Below are positions 7,156-14,809 of a stretch of 64,000 nt of DNA, one piece after another (position 1 is the first letter of the stretch; every line of letters begins with the position of its first letter). The notes beneath the pieces were generated by a model. The model was not told where the DNA came from. It worked only from the letters and a program-made list of their open reading frames with translations, and ran no database searches. Origin of the DNA: Pectobacterium carotovorum. Lineage in GTDB: Bacteria; Pseudomonadota; Gammaproteobacteria; Enterobacterales; Enterobacteriaceae. The stretch is taken from positions 62,001 to 126,000 of the forward strand of contig NZ_FQWI01000005.1 in assembly GCF_900129615.1 (NCBI RefSeq), written 5' to 3'. Both the position numbers and the translations under genes were made by a program.

Positions 7156-9023
7156 CACATTTTTTCCCAATTAGAATTTTTAAAAATAAGAGGTATAATA
7201 CAATCACCTTTTTCTGGATTTCCGAATTGTGCTATCCATTTATTATTCCATTTTCCACCCAGCTCTAATAGTTCTGCTTCTCTTCCTAAATAACTATAAG
7301 CAAAAGATTCATTTGAAAAACGAGTCATAATAAGATCTATTACTGTTCTTGCAGTTAGAGCATGTAAATTAGTCAATGGGATAGCTCCGTATGGCTGGAA
7401 CTCTCCGGCACATGCAGCTATTCTTTTGCGAGTATTTTCTTTCCAGTAAGTAGCAGGATATTTTAATGCACCAATATATTTACCTTCTGTAATATGCCAG
7501 CTATTAAAAGCATTAGAATCCACTTGATTGACTATTACATGCCCAGCCATTGCATGAGCTTCAACAAATGCAAAGACAATAGCACCAAGAATGTCTTCCG
7601 ACTGTCTTTTAATTAACTGCTGTTCAGTATTCCAATGTGCAGTGCAGCTTACTATAATGTCAGCTTCTGCAATTTTCTGGTTATTCTTGGAATCTTCTGT
7701 CCAATCTTCATTAAATGCTTCTATATAGGCATTTGGAAACTCTTCCCGTAGTCTTGAGGCAAGAGCTAATGCTTTATTTTTATAAACAGAATCAAATCCT
7801 AATAGATGACGAGAGGAGTTTTCACTCTTCATTAAATCATCATCCCAAAGCATCATTTTTCTAACGCCTGATTGAAGTAATAGTCTTGAGACCGAAGAAC
7901 CTACTGAACCACATCCGACGATAGCTACTTTATGTTCAGAGATTTTCTTGTAAGTTTTGTTATGCTCACGGCCAGTTAACCAAAAATCGTCAGAACGGTC
8001 TACTATGAGATTTTCTGTTTTAGTTTGACTTATTCTATTTTTTAAAATCTTTCCATCGATGTAATTTCTATAACCATCTAATAAAGCTGTATTCCTGAAT
8101 CGACCCCGACTAATACCTCTGGTATCGAAACGATCGGAGGCAAGATCACTAACTCCCTTAGGAATCTGTATTCCTATAATATTCATCCCAGAAGGGGTTG
8201 GGAATGAAATTAGAATTATTGGCTTGACATTGAACATATTAGCACAAGATCTTAAGATCAATTCAATAGTGCTTTCTGAATCTTCCTGTTGCTGATTTAT
8301 TAGTTCAAAAAAATCCCTTGCAGTTTTGGGATACTGACTCGGATACCAGGCTTCATCGAAGAATATCAATGGAATTGAAATTATTTTAGAGAGTTGCTGT
8401 TGCCTTATTCGCTTATCTTTTGAATTACTTTCATCCGATTCTATTAGCAATATTTTTTGGTTTTCCAACCAGTTAATTAATTCTTTTTGTGTGTCAGAAT
8501 ATATTACTCCAAATTTCCGAGTCCGATAACCGAAAACCAACCTTGTGTTTTTATTTGTTAGATCACACAGGCTTATAAGTCGATCTGTTTTATTACATTG
8601 ATAAATCCAATAGTTCTGGAACTCATCAATAAAATCCTCATTTAAATCTCCATTTATTCCTTTTCTTAGCATTAGTATAGCATCGTTTAGTAAGTCGACT
8701 GCATAGGTCATATCATTATGATCGATGATATAACTGTCAGGCCAAACACATAACTTGCCATTTTTTTCTAAGTGCGGGAGTTGGCAAACATCAATTTTAG
8801 GTGAGGAAATAAACACATCTGGAATGTCAAATTGACTAAGAGTTTTGTATCTTAGTTGCAATACAATAGGTTCATTACTAAATTCTAAATCAGTTGGTAA
8901 CTCCCAAGCGCAAGCATATCTATTATCGAATTTTATTAATTCATTCATAGAAAGCTTCCTTGCACCATAAGGTGCAAGGATTGTGCTCAACTGATCTATC
9001 TTTTTTTTAAGACAATCAGGCAT
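7155..9023 (-). CDS. E2-E1 fusion enzyme (Cap2-like, ThiF domain)
   Basis: About 622 residues; numbers below count from the upstream ATG at 9035. Residues about 1-145 look like an E2-type conjugating domain with candidate active Cys96 in HLEKNGKLCVWPDS, the H-x(n)-G-x-L-C pattern of Cap2-like E2s. Residues about 150-340 form a linker region. From about 365 a ThiF/E1 adenylation domain begins: IVGCGSVGS (374-379), then LWDDDLMKSENSSRH. Cys542 in AACAGEFQPYG is a candidate E1 thioester cysteine. Together this predicts activation and transfer of a protein C-terminus. The start at 9023 is chosen because AAGGTGG lies at the right spacing; it overlaps the upstream gene by 8 bp. E2-E1 fusions of this kind are known from CBASS (Cap2), but no CD-NTase is found here. 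Confidence 0.85.
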   Translation of the reverse strand: MPDCLKKKIDQLSTILAPYGARKLSMNELIKFDNRYACAWELPTDLEFSNEPIVLQLRYKTLSQFDIPDVFISSPKIDVCQLPHLEKNGKLCVWPDSYIIDHNDMTYAVDLLNDAILMLRKGINGDLNEDFIDEFQNYWIYQCNKTDRLISLCDLTNKNTRLVFGYRTRKFGVIYSDTQKELINWLENQKILLIESDESNSKDKRIRQQQLSKIISIPLIFFDEAWYPSQYPKTARDFFELINQQQEDSESTIELILRSCANMFNVKPIILISFPTPSGMNIIGIQIPKGVSDLASDRFDTRGISRGRFRNTALLDGYRNYIDGKILKNRISQTKTENLIVDRSDDFWLTGREHNKTYKKISEHKVAIVGCGSVGSSVSRLLLQSGVRKMMLWDDDLMKSENSSRHLLGFDSVYKNKALALASRLREEFPNAYIEAFNEDWTEDSKNNQKIAEADIIVSCTAHWNTEQQLIKRQSEDILGAIVFAFVEAHAMAGHVIVNQVDSNAFNSWHITEGKYIGALKYPATYWKENTRKRIAACAGEFQPYGAIPLTNLHALTARTVIDLIMTRFSNESFAYSYLGREAELLELGGKWNNKWIAQFGNPEKGDCIIPLIFKNSNWEKM

Positions 9024-10170
9024 AACCACCACCACCTTGTCTATTTACAGCGGCACTTGATGATTCAGCCATGCCTAATGCAGATGCTGCAATTTTCTTA
9101 ATACCATTATCTGAAATTTCAATTTCTAACGGAATATTCTCTCCATTCTTTTTATGGTCCGATACACATAAAAATTGACCTTGTACATTATCAACAATAT
9201 TTTCGTATTCTTTTTTTGCTCGATATGATGGGGGATCATTAGCATCATCTGCAATAGGATCTGAACTTGCAATTATGAATGCATTTTGTTTTGCCCGGTT
9301 GAATACTTCCATCGCCAGTTCGGAGGTTTTTGCTTCATCACCTTTACCGCTTGAACTATCATGCGATAAAGATCGCCAAGAGCAATGATGTGGGGTTTGT
9401 AGTATATCGTAATCAAGCCACGACATATTGTAATTTTTAAACAGGCGGTTACGGACACCTTCCCAACAAACAACTTCCGCATCACCACCACTTAAAAAGA
9501 ATGCTGTTTTATTATCGCCTTTTAACTCAAAATTGATAATTACACTTGAATGATTCTTACCTAACTTATCTTCATCCTCATCCAAATCTTTTTTTGGTGA
9601 TGGTGCAAGCAAATGAGCTTCAAAATTGTATGAATATGCACCATTAATTAGTCGAGTTGTATTATCAAGGTGCAGTACAATATTAGGGATATCATCAGTT
9701 TTACCATTTTCATCTTTACCTAAGACTAAAACTTGATTACCGACACCATCTAAATATCGTTTTTCTTTGTAAAGATTAACTCTTCGTTTTACTTCTGAAT
9801 TAAGATCTCTTGCATCTTGGACTAAATTATGATTTTGCGCATGGTGTCGCCTAAATACTATCGGACTGGACCAGATTTCATTAATAAAGATTTTATCTGA
9901 CCTTTCACTCCAGTCTTCGGGTTTGCCTAAATGGAAGTGCTCAGAAATTCCAGAACAATGATCTTTATCGGGATGAGACCAAATAAATAGGTGGATAAAT
10001 AATCTACCTTTCTCATCACGATCCAGCTTTTCTCTTAACTGAGAAAGAACATCAGGGTGTTCCTTCCCTTTTCTTATGTGGCAATCGATTAAAATATTTT
10101 GCCCATCTTCCGTTTGGATGAGGGTCATATCCCCATTACCAACGGGGAAGAAACATATCTTTGCAGACAT
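9016..10170 (-). CDS. Metallo-beta-lactamase-fold protein with Gly-Gly tail
   Basis: 384 residues. A ComEC-like metallo-beta-lactamase fold: FFPVGNGDMTLIQT at 7-20, ILIDCH at 26-31, metal motif His66-x-Asp68-x-Asp70-His71 (WSHPDKDHCSG), FFLSGGDAE in the middle and a later TPHHCSW. The last 20 or so residues are a low-complexity Ser/Ala linker ending in GGGGYA. A flexible tail with a Gly-Gly pair shortly before the C-terminus is what E1 enzymes and JAB proteases recognise, so this protein may itself be the moiety conjugated by the neighbouring E2-E1 enzyme, as the CD-NTase is in CBASS. That is an inference. The glycine codons also supply the ribosome binding site of the next gene, so they may be kept for that reason. 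Operons combining MBL, E2, E1 and JAB genes have been noted in comparative genomics. Confidence 0.85.
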   Translation of the reverse strand: MSAKICFFPVGNGDMTLIQTEDGQNILIDCHIRKGKEHPDVLSQLREKLDRDEKGRLFIHLFIWSHPDKDHCSGISEHFHLGKPEDWSERSDKIFINEIWSSPIVFRRHHAQNHNLVQDARDLNSEVKRRVNLYKEKRYLDGVGNQVLVLGKDENGKTDDIPNIVLHLDNTTRLINGAYSYNFEAHLLAPSPKKDLDEDEDKLGKNHSSVIINFELKGDNKTAFFLSGGDAEVVCWEGVRNRLFKNYNMSWLDYDILQTPHHCSWRSLSHDSSSGKGDEAKTSELAMEVFNRAKQNAFIIASSDPIADDANDPPSYRAKKEYENIVDNVQGQFLCVSDHKKNGENIPLEIEISDNGIKKIAASALGMAESSSAAVNRQGGGGYA

Positions 10171-10186
10171 ATTATATCCTTATTAA

Positions 10187-10657
10187 TTATTTCTGATCGG
10201 TATTATCTCCCGATCTTGCTGTGCGAGATTTCTCAATCCCAAAAATAGCCATACCTACATCCTCGATTTTGCCAACGAATTTATCTACATTCAAGCCAGC
10301 AAAGAAGGCAAATGCCATATATCCATAATCGCCACCACTACCGTTTTGTGATGCATCTAACACTATCAAACCCGCTTTAAGGAACAGGTAGGCCACAACA
10401 CCACAGATACCACTAACGATAGGTCTCAACACATACCAAACATGCCAGCGGTCATCCCAGCAGTTTCTAACACACTTGTTTAGATATACACCACGGAGGC
10501 AGTAAAGAGTCCCACCAAGCACTCCGATCAGTCCACAACGGATCATTAGCTTCTTGCTCATGATCCATTCAGGGAACACATCACCCTTTACTAATCCTGC
10601 ATACACAAGGATAACAAGTAAAAGTAAGGTAAGGAGATAACCGATTATTCTTTTCAT
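10187..10657 (-). CDS. Membrane protein, first gene of conjugation operon
   Basis: 156 residues with hydrophobic segments near 4-21, 36-56, 77-99 and perhaps 112-124, and a polar C-terminal tail (about 130-156) containing SRTARSGDNTDQK. The gene lies 16 bp upstream of the MBL-fold gene on the same strand, which indicates a single transcript starting in the spacer upstream of 10657. No family is recognised. Because membrane genes flank the enzyme genes on both sides, a role as membrane-acting effector or anchor is plausible but unproven. Confidence 0.6.
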   Translation of the reverse strand: MKRIIGYLLTLLLLVILVYAGLVKGDVFPEWIMSKKLMIRCGLIGVLGGTLYCLRGVYLNKCVRNCWDDRWHVWYVLRPIVSGICGVVAYLFLKAGLIVLDASQNGSGGDYGYMAFAFFAGLNVDKFVGKIEDVGMAIFGIEKSRTARSGDNTDQK

Positions 10658-11018
10658 ATGTAGCCTATATGTAACCTTTGATGAGGATTTTTATTTTTAT
10701 TCATTTTAGATCATTAACTTAGATTGTCTAGAAAAGTACTGCTGCATCATCGGCGTATTGTCTGGTAACTCTTCCAATCTAGCAGAAGAGAGGACTTTCG
10801 AACATGCTTATTAGTTGAATGCGAATTAAACAATGTTAATATTATTACCTTGCTATCTTTATGTGGCCGAAGACCATTAAATGATTATTTTTATCTCTCA
10901 GGTGGATCTTTTCTGATAGTAGAGCTATATCGTATAAGTAGTATTTTAAAAATCATTAGCATAAAAATATTTTACGTCTGTAATTTTTTTAAATTGTTAT
11001 TAATTAAACAGGACAGCA
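10658..11018. other. Divergent promoter region
   Basis: About 360 bp between the leftward conjugation operon and the rightward small gene and TIGR04141-type gene. It must hold promoters for both directions, but I cannot assign -10/-35 boxes with confidence in this AT-rich sequence. A minus-strand frame near 10725-10790 reads LEELPDNTPMMQQYF, faintly like the start of MutS; it has no start codon and is too short to call. Confidence 0.4.
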
Positions 11019-11258
11019 ATGTTTATAAAAACTATAGAAAAAAAACATTCTGAATGGGTGATGATAAATAGTTCGCATTGGATGTCTACTTACACGAGAT
11101 GGCAACTGGGAGTAGATAACAACGACTGGATCGTCTCTTTTGAGTCCTTTGACGATACCATCAAGTTTGAATTTGAACGATTCTTTATTCATACCAATCC
11201 CTTCTACGAAAATCCTGTATACCCATCACTACATTACCTCTGTGATTTAGACCATTAA
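11019..11258 (+). CDS. Hypothetical 79-residue protein
   Basis: 79 residues, rich in Trp, Phe and His (HSEWVMINSSHWMSTYTRWQ; ERFFIHTNPFYENP). The ATG is preceded by AGGACA at 5 bp. It ends 25 bp before the TIGR04141-type gene on the same strand, so the two probably form an operon. No signal peptide, no membrane segment and no recognised domain. It may be a small partner (for example an antitoxin or adaptor) of the larger protein; this rests on position only. Confidence 0.5.
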   Translation: MFIKTIEKKHSEWVMINSSHWMSTYTRWQLGVDNNDWIVSFESFDDTIKFEFERFFIHTNPFYENPVYPSLHYLCDLDH

Positions 11259-11283
11259 TTATAAATATTAGAGAGTAAATTCA

Positions 11284-12888
11284 ATGAAGATTAAACTATC
11301 AATATATAAAGCAAAAAAAATTAGTGACAGTATTGATCAGGTATTAAATCTGGAAAGAGTGAAATCTTCCATTGAATTTGAGAATGAAAAAGCACGAATG
11401 TATCTATATGCTAAAGAATATGTTGAGCCACAAGTACCTGAATGGGCAACGTTGTTTATAAATGCTAATTTAGATCTAGGTTATGATTTTTTTGGAAAGA
11501 ATAGCAACACTGGTGCGGTTCTTGTTGTGGAGCTTAATGACGAAAGATACCTCATTCCATTTGGAACTGGTCATCATCTAATTAATGATAATTATATAGT
11601 TAAAGGATTTGGTCTTAAAACAACTCTTAACTGCATTGAACATAAAAAAATACGTAGTATTGATAAAGGAAATCATAACGAGACAAATCTCCTTACTCGA
11701 AACCAGAGCAGTAAAGAAGTTGATATTTATAATTTAAAAATAGACTCAGAATTAGATATATTAACAACTTTAACAGGAACCTCTACGGAAGAGATATTAG
11801 GTAATAAAATAACGGGAAGAGATGCTTTTGTCATAACACCAGATGTTGTTTTAAATAGTATCCCAGATTTATTGGAAAAAATCATTGATATATATAGCCT
11901 TCCTCTTCCTGAGGAATTCGAATGGGTAAATAATATACAAGAAGCAGATGAGTCAGAAATTGAAATACTTGATTTATTACTTATGGACTTAATTAAAGCG
12001 AAAGATTTTTCTGACATTTGGCTTGGTGAACCTGAAATTGTTGATTGGGAAAGTCAGATAGGTTATTGCTTTGAGAAGCGGCAACGTAGCATAATTTATG
12101 AAAGCTTATCTATGAACCATGTTTGTGATTTTTTCGAAGAGAAAGAAATAGAAATCACAGTTGATAATTTGAAAGAAAAAAACATACACATATTAGATGC
12201 TGATTATCAATCAATAAAGAAATGGTCAATCTATAGATGTCTTTATGCTGAGATAAAAAATGGCGATCAAAACTATATCCTGAGAGATTCAATTTGGTAC
12301 GTGGCTGACCGGAAATTTCTGTCAACTATAGATGATGAAATAAGTAAAATTTTACCTTATGAAAATGCTGATAAATTTCCTATTTATTCTTTTAAAAGAG
12401 AAGAGGATTATAATAGCAATATATGTGGGCTTGATGCCTCCTTTACCCATATGGATCAAAAATTTATACATCATGGCAGTGGGAAAAGTAAGATTGAGTT
12501 TTGCGATTTAATCCGAGGAAGTAACGATTTCATACACGTAAAATATTATAATGGTTCTCAAAGCATGAGCCATTTGTTCTCTCAGGGATTTATTAGCTCA
12601 GAACTTTTTATAAGTGATTCTGAGTTCAGAGAAAAACTTAATGATAAACTCCCTGTTAATTTAAAACTAAAAGATCACATATTGAGACCAGATGCAAGAA
12701 ATTATAAAATAATTTTTGCAATAGCAACTAATAAAAATATACCTAATGAACTCCCACTGTTTTCAAAGATAAATCTTAAGAATTTTTATAAATCTATTTC
12801 TAACTTTGGTTATGAGGTTAGAATATGTAAAATACCCGTAGATGACTTAATATATAAGAAGAAATCTTATAGGCCAAAAAATAATTAA
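11284..12888 (+). CDS. TIGR04141/DUF6119-type sporadically distributed protein
   Basis: 534 residues. The N-terminal third shows the features I associate with the TIGR04141/DUF6119 family: an opening KLSIYKAKK strand, then VVELNDERYLIPFGTGHHLI followed by VKGFGLKTTLNCIE, which fits the family pattern of an FG-x-G-hydrophobic stretch leading into FGLxxxLN. Members are patchily distributed, mostly in mobile and defence-rich regions; the molecular function is not established to my knowledge. The ATG has GAGAG upstream. The remainder is acidic and helical without known motifs. Strong AT bias marks it as acquired. Family assignment is from memory of the pattern only. Confidence 0.6.
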   Translation: MKIKLSIYKAKKISDSIDQVLNLERVKSSIEFENEKARMYLYAKEYVEPQVPEWATLFINANLDLGYDFFGKNSNTGAVLVVELNDERYLIPFGTGHHLINDNYIVKGFGLKTTLNCIEHKKIRSIDKGNHNETNLLTRNQSSKEVDIYNLKIDSELDILTTLTGTSTEEILGNKITGRDAFVITPDVVLNSIPDLLEKIIDIYSLPLPEEFEWVNNIQEADESEIEILDLLLMDLIKAKDFSDIWLGEPEIVDWESQIGYCFEKRQRSIIYESLSMNHVCDFFEEKEIEITVDNLKEKNIHILDADYQSIKKWSIYRCLYAEIKNGDQNYILRDSIWYVADRKFLSTIDDEISKILPYENADKFPIYSFKREEDYNSNICGLDASFTHMDQKFIHHGSGKSKIEFCDLIRGSNDFIHVKYYNGSQSMSHLFSQGFISSELFISDSEFREKLNDKLPVNLKLKDHILRPDARNYKIIFAIATNKNIPNELPLFSKINLKNFYKSISNFGYEVRICKIPVDDLIYKKKSYRPKNN

Positions 12889-13016
12889 TGAGGTTGTTTA
12901 ATTGATAAATAAATGCTGATCGTTAATATAGATACTAACGATCAGTTGTGAATAAAATTTGCTTTTAAAGCTATAGTCTCAGAGCGATATATTATGAATA
13001 CAGTCGAATAAAATAT

Positions 13017-13187
13017 CTATACAGCTTCTTCCGCATGAACATCCTGATACAGCCAGTCGAGTCTTTCCCAGAGGATGAACGTCAGGATCTCTTTAACCTG
13101 TGGCTGTTTGGTCTCGATAACGGCATAGATCAAGGCCCGGCACTGATCAATAATTTCTTCCTGCTCTAATGGTGTGTTATCGAACAT
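13017..13187 (-). CDS. Small P4-satellite-type protein (MFDNTPL family)
   Basis: 56 residues from the ATG at 13187, which has a perfect GGAGGTG upstream. The sequence MFDNTPLEQEEIIDQCRAL is closely similar along its length to the product at 62567-62749 in the P4-like prophage of this same window. The open frame extends further upstream without a good start. In both places the start overlaps the end of a small upstream gene, so the gene pair layout is conserved. Function unknown. Its presence shows that this island contains part of a P4-like satellite. Confidence 0.7.
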   Translation of the reverse strand: MFDNTPLEQEEIIDQCRALIYAVIETKQPQVKEILTFILWERLDWLYQDVHAEEAV

Positions 13188-13293
13188 AACGCACCTCCAC
13201 ACTCTCTTGCAGGAACCGCTTAAAATAACGATTAATAGACTGCTTAACTTGCTGATCTTCAAAAAGGGAATTGCTAGACTTGTTGATAGGCAT
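13177..13293 (-). CDS. Small upstream partner ORF (38 residues)
   Basis: Encodes a 38-residue basic peptide starting MPINKSSNSLFEDQQ. Its last codons overlap the start of the MFDNTPL-type gene, exactly as the Icd-like gene does at 62377-62574, although the two peptides are not clearly homologous. It carries the ribosome binding site of the next gene within its coding sequence, so it may serve for translational coupling. Too short to assign a function. Confidence 0.4.
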   Translation of the reverse strand: MPINKSSNSLFEDQQVKQSINRYFKRFLQESVEVRYVR

Positions 13294-13390
13294 ATCGTTA
13301 GTCCTATAACGTTGTGGTCAGCCCCTGTTTGGTATTCCACTACCTTTCAGGGGCGAAACGGGTGATGTGTATAAGATGCTTTTGTGATAG

Positions 13391-13433
13391 GGTACGTACC
13401 TATAAAACCCAGCATAGTTAAAAAGGTACGTAC
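13391..13433 (+). promoter_or_regulatory. Twin palindromic operators for RHH regulator
   Basis: Two copies of the self-complementary word GGTACGTAC(C) at 13391-13400 and 13425-13433, 34 bp apart (about three helical turns), the second touching the start codon of the ribbon-helix-helix gene. This layout suggests autorepression by cooperative binding. Confidence 0.6.
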
Positions 13434-13628
13434 ATGTCAACGATAAAACGCGATACGAAAAAATCTTCATCAGCAGGTAAATCACCAACCTTCCAGATAC
13501 GCATCTCCCCTGAGCTACGCGAACAGCTTGATGAGATAGTTGCAAAAGAGGGCGTCAGCCTTGGGAACTGGTTCAAAGAACTTGCCCGTAAAGAGCTTCG
13601 CAAGCAGGGGATTGAGCCGAAGGGATGA
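13434..13628 (+). CDS. Ribbon-helix-helix DNA-binding protein
   Basis: 64 residues. A basic tail (residues 1-17) precedes TFQIRISPELREQLDEIVAKEG, a classical MetJ/Arc ribbon-helix-helix strand and first helix, then SLGNWFKELARKELRKQG as second helix. Such proteins are transcription regulators or antitoxins. The start ATG abuts a GGTACGTAC operator with a second copy 34 bp upstream, so autoregulation is likely. The next gene (13665) starts 36 bp downstream on the same strand, so this protein may control or partner with that membrane protein. No canonical toxin gene follows. Confidence 0.75.
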   Translation: MSTIKRDTKKSSSAGKSPTFQIRISPELREQLDEIVAKEGVSLGNWFKELARKELRKQGIEPKG

Positions 13629-13664
13629 ACGGAAACCTTACACTAAAACTCTAAGGATTTATTC

Positions 13665-14564
13665 ATGAAATCATTCGACCATTACTCGATTGTCTTTGCT
13701 TTAAATCATCTAATAGATGCTGTGGATGCTGCAAACCAAACAAACTTTTTTAAAGACTATTTTATGCCTGTTTTTGTTGTTATTCTCTCAGCTATAACAG
13801 CATATATTATCGCCATTCGAGGCTACCAATATCAGGAAGCATCGAAAACTGAACGCATGAAGGCTGATTTAATTAATACTGTTATTCTGCAAATGCAGAT
13901 CATGCAATCAAATCTAATTGCAGTGAAGAAAAATTATTGTGAGGATTTAACTACACACCCGATACAACGGGCTTTGAATGTTCCAATAATGCCTATAAAA
14001 ATTGAAACAGTGAATCTCAAACCACACGAATTAGCACAGCTATTGTATGTGCGAAAAATAGATTTTGAAAAATATCCGTGGATGAATATATCTTCATTTA
14101 TTGCAACATATGCTAACTTTAATATGTTTGTAGAATTGCTAACAATAAGAAATGAACTTGATGAAAAAGTGAAAGGAAATTTAGCACCGTTGCTTTCCCG
14201 TGCAGATATAAATGGCGAAATAAAAACCAAAGATGTGAGGGATTTGCTGAGCGAAGATTTGCTTATGAAGTATGTTGATTTGACAGAAAAGTTTATAACA
14301 TTAGTCGACGATCTCTTAATCACGATTAATGATTTTTTGAAAAATTTTCCGTCTAAAGCGGCTGAATTGATAAAAAAGAAATATCTCAAAAATTATGTTT
14401 TACTTCAATCTTATATAAACCAGTCAGAAGTATTTAATCAAATCTTGGTGAGATGCAAGGATGTAGATATTGATATTTTGGCGGAAATAATGAAATTTAA
14501 TAAAGAACAGGCAACTAAAATGTATATTGACAATTCTATCGTTATAATCACTCCTAAAGATTAA
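13665..14564 (+). CDS. Membrane-anchored helical protein
   Basis: 299 residues. One clear membrane helix at about residues 32-50 (FMPVFVVILSAITAYIIAI), followed by a long mainly helical cytoplasmic part; the residues after the helix (RGYQYQEASKTERMKADLIN) look like a coiled coil. No signal peptidase site, no catalytic motif recognised. It follows the RHH regulator by 36 bp and probably shares its promoter. Strong AT bias. The architecture (one anchor plus a helical cytosolic domain) would fit an effector or sensor in a defence island, but this is only a possibility. Confidence 0.5.
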   Translation: MKSFDHYSIVFALNHLIDAVDAANQTNFFKDYFMPVFVVILSAITAYIIAIRGYQYQEASKTERMKADLINTVILQMQIMQSNLIAVKKNYCEDLTTHPIQRALNVPIMPIKIETVNLKPHELAQLLYVRKIDFEKYPWMNISSFIATYANFNMFVELLTIRNELDEKVKGNLAPLLSRADINGEIKTKDVRDLLSEDLLMKYVDLTEKFITLVDDLLITINDFLKNFPSKAAELIKKKYLKNYVLLQSYINQSEVFNQILVRCKDVDIDILAEIMKFNKEQATKMYIDNSIVIITPKD

Positions 14565-14809
14565 CTATAATTAGGAGTGAAGAGTTTTAGGTCGTGTAAG
14601 TATCCCATATAATTTTGCAATTAAAATCTAGATTTTTTATCATATACAAATCATTTCAAAAAATAAGTACTTCTATTTAAAATATATAATATGTTTTCTC
14701 CGAGTATTTGGCCGATATGAACCTCCTTATTAGCCCCGATTATGAGGCTTTATAGCGAGGTCTTCAATAAATAATTGAAAAAATTATATGATAGTATTGA
14801 TCTTTGATA

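Noticed and set aside
6284-10657. Classification as CBASS
   Set aside because: E2-E1 and JAB are present, but no CD-NTase gene and no nucleotide-activated effector is found in the operon or next to it.
10725-10790. Frame reading LPDNTPMMQQYF, like the MutS N-terminus
   Set aside because: Only seven identical residues, no start codon and no continuation into the next MutS motif; chance cannot be excluded.
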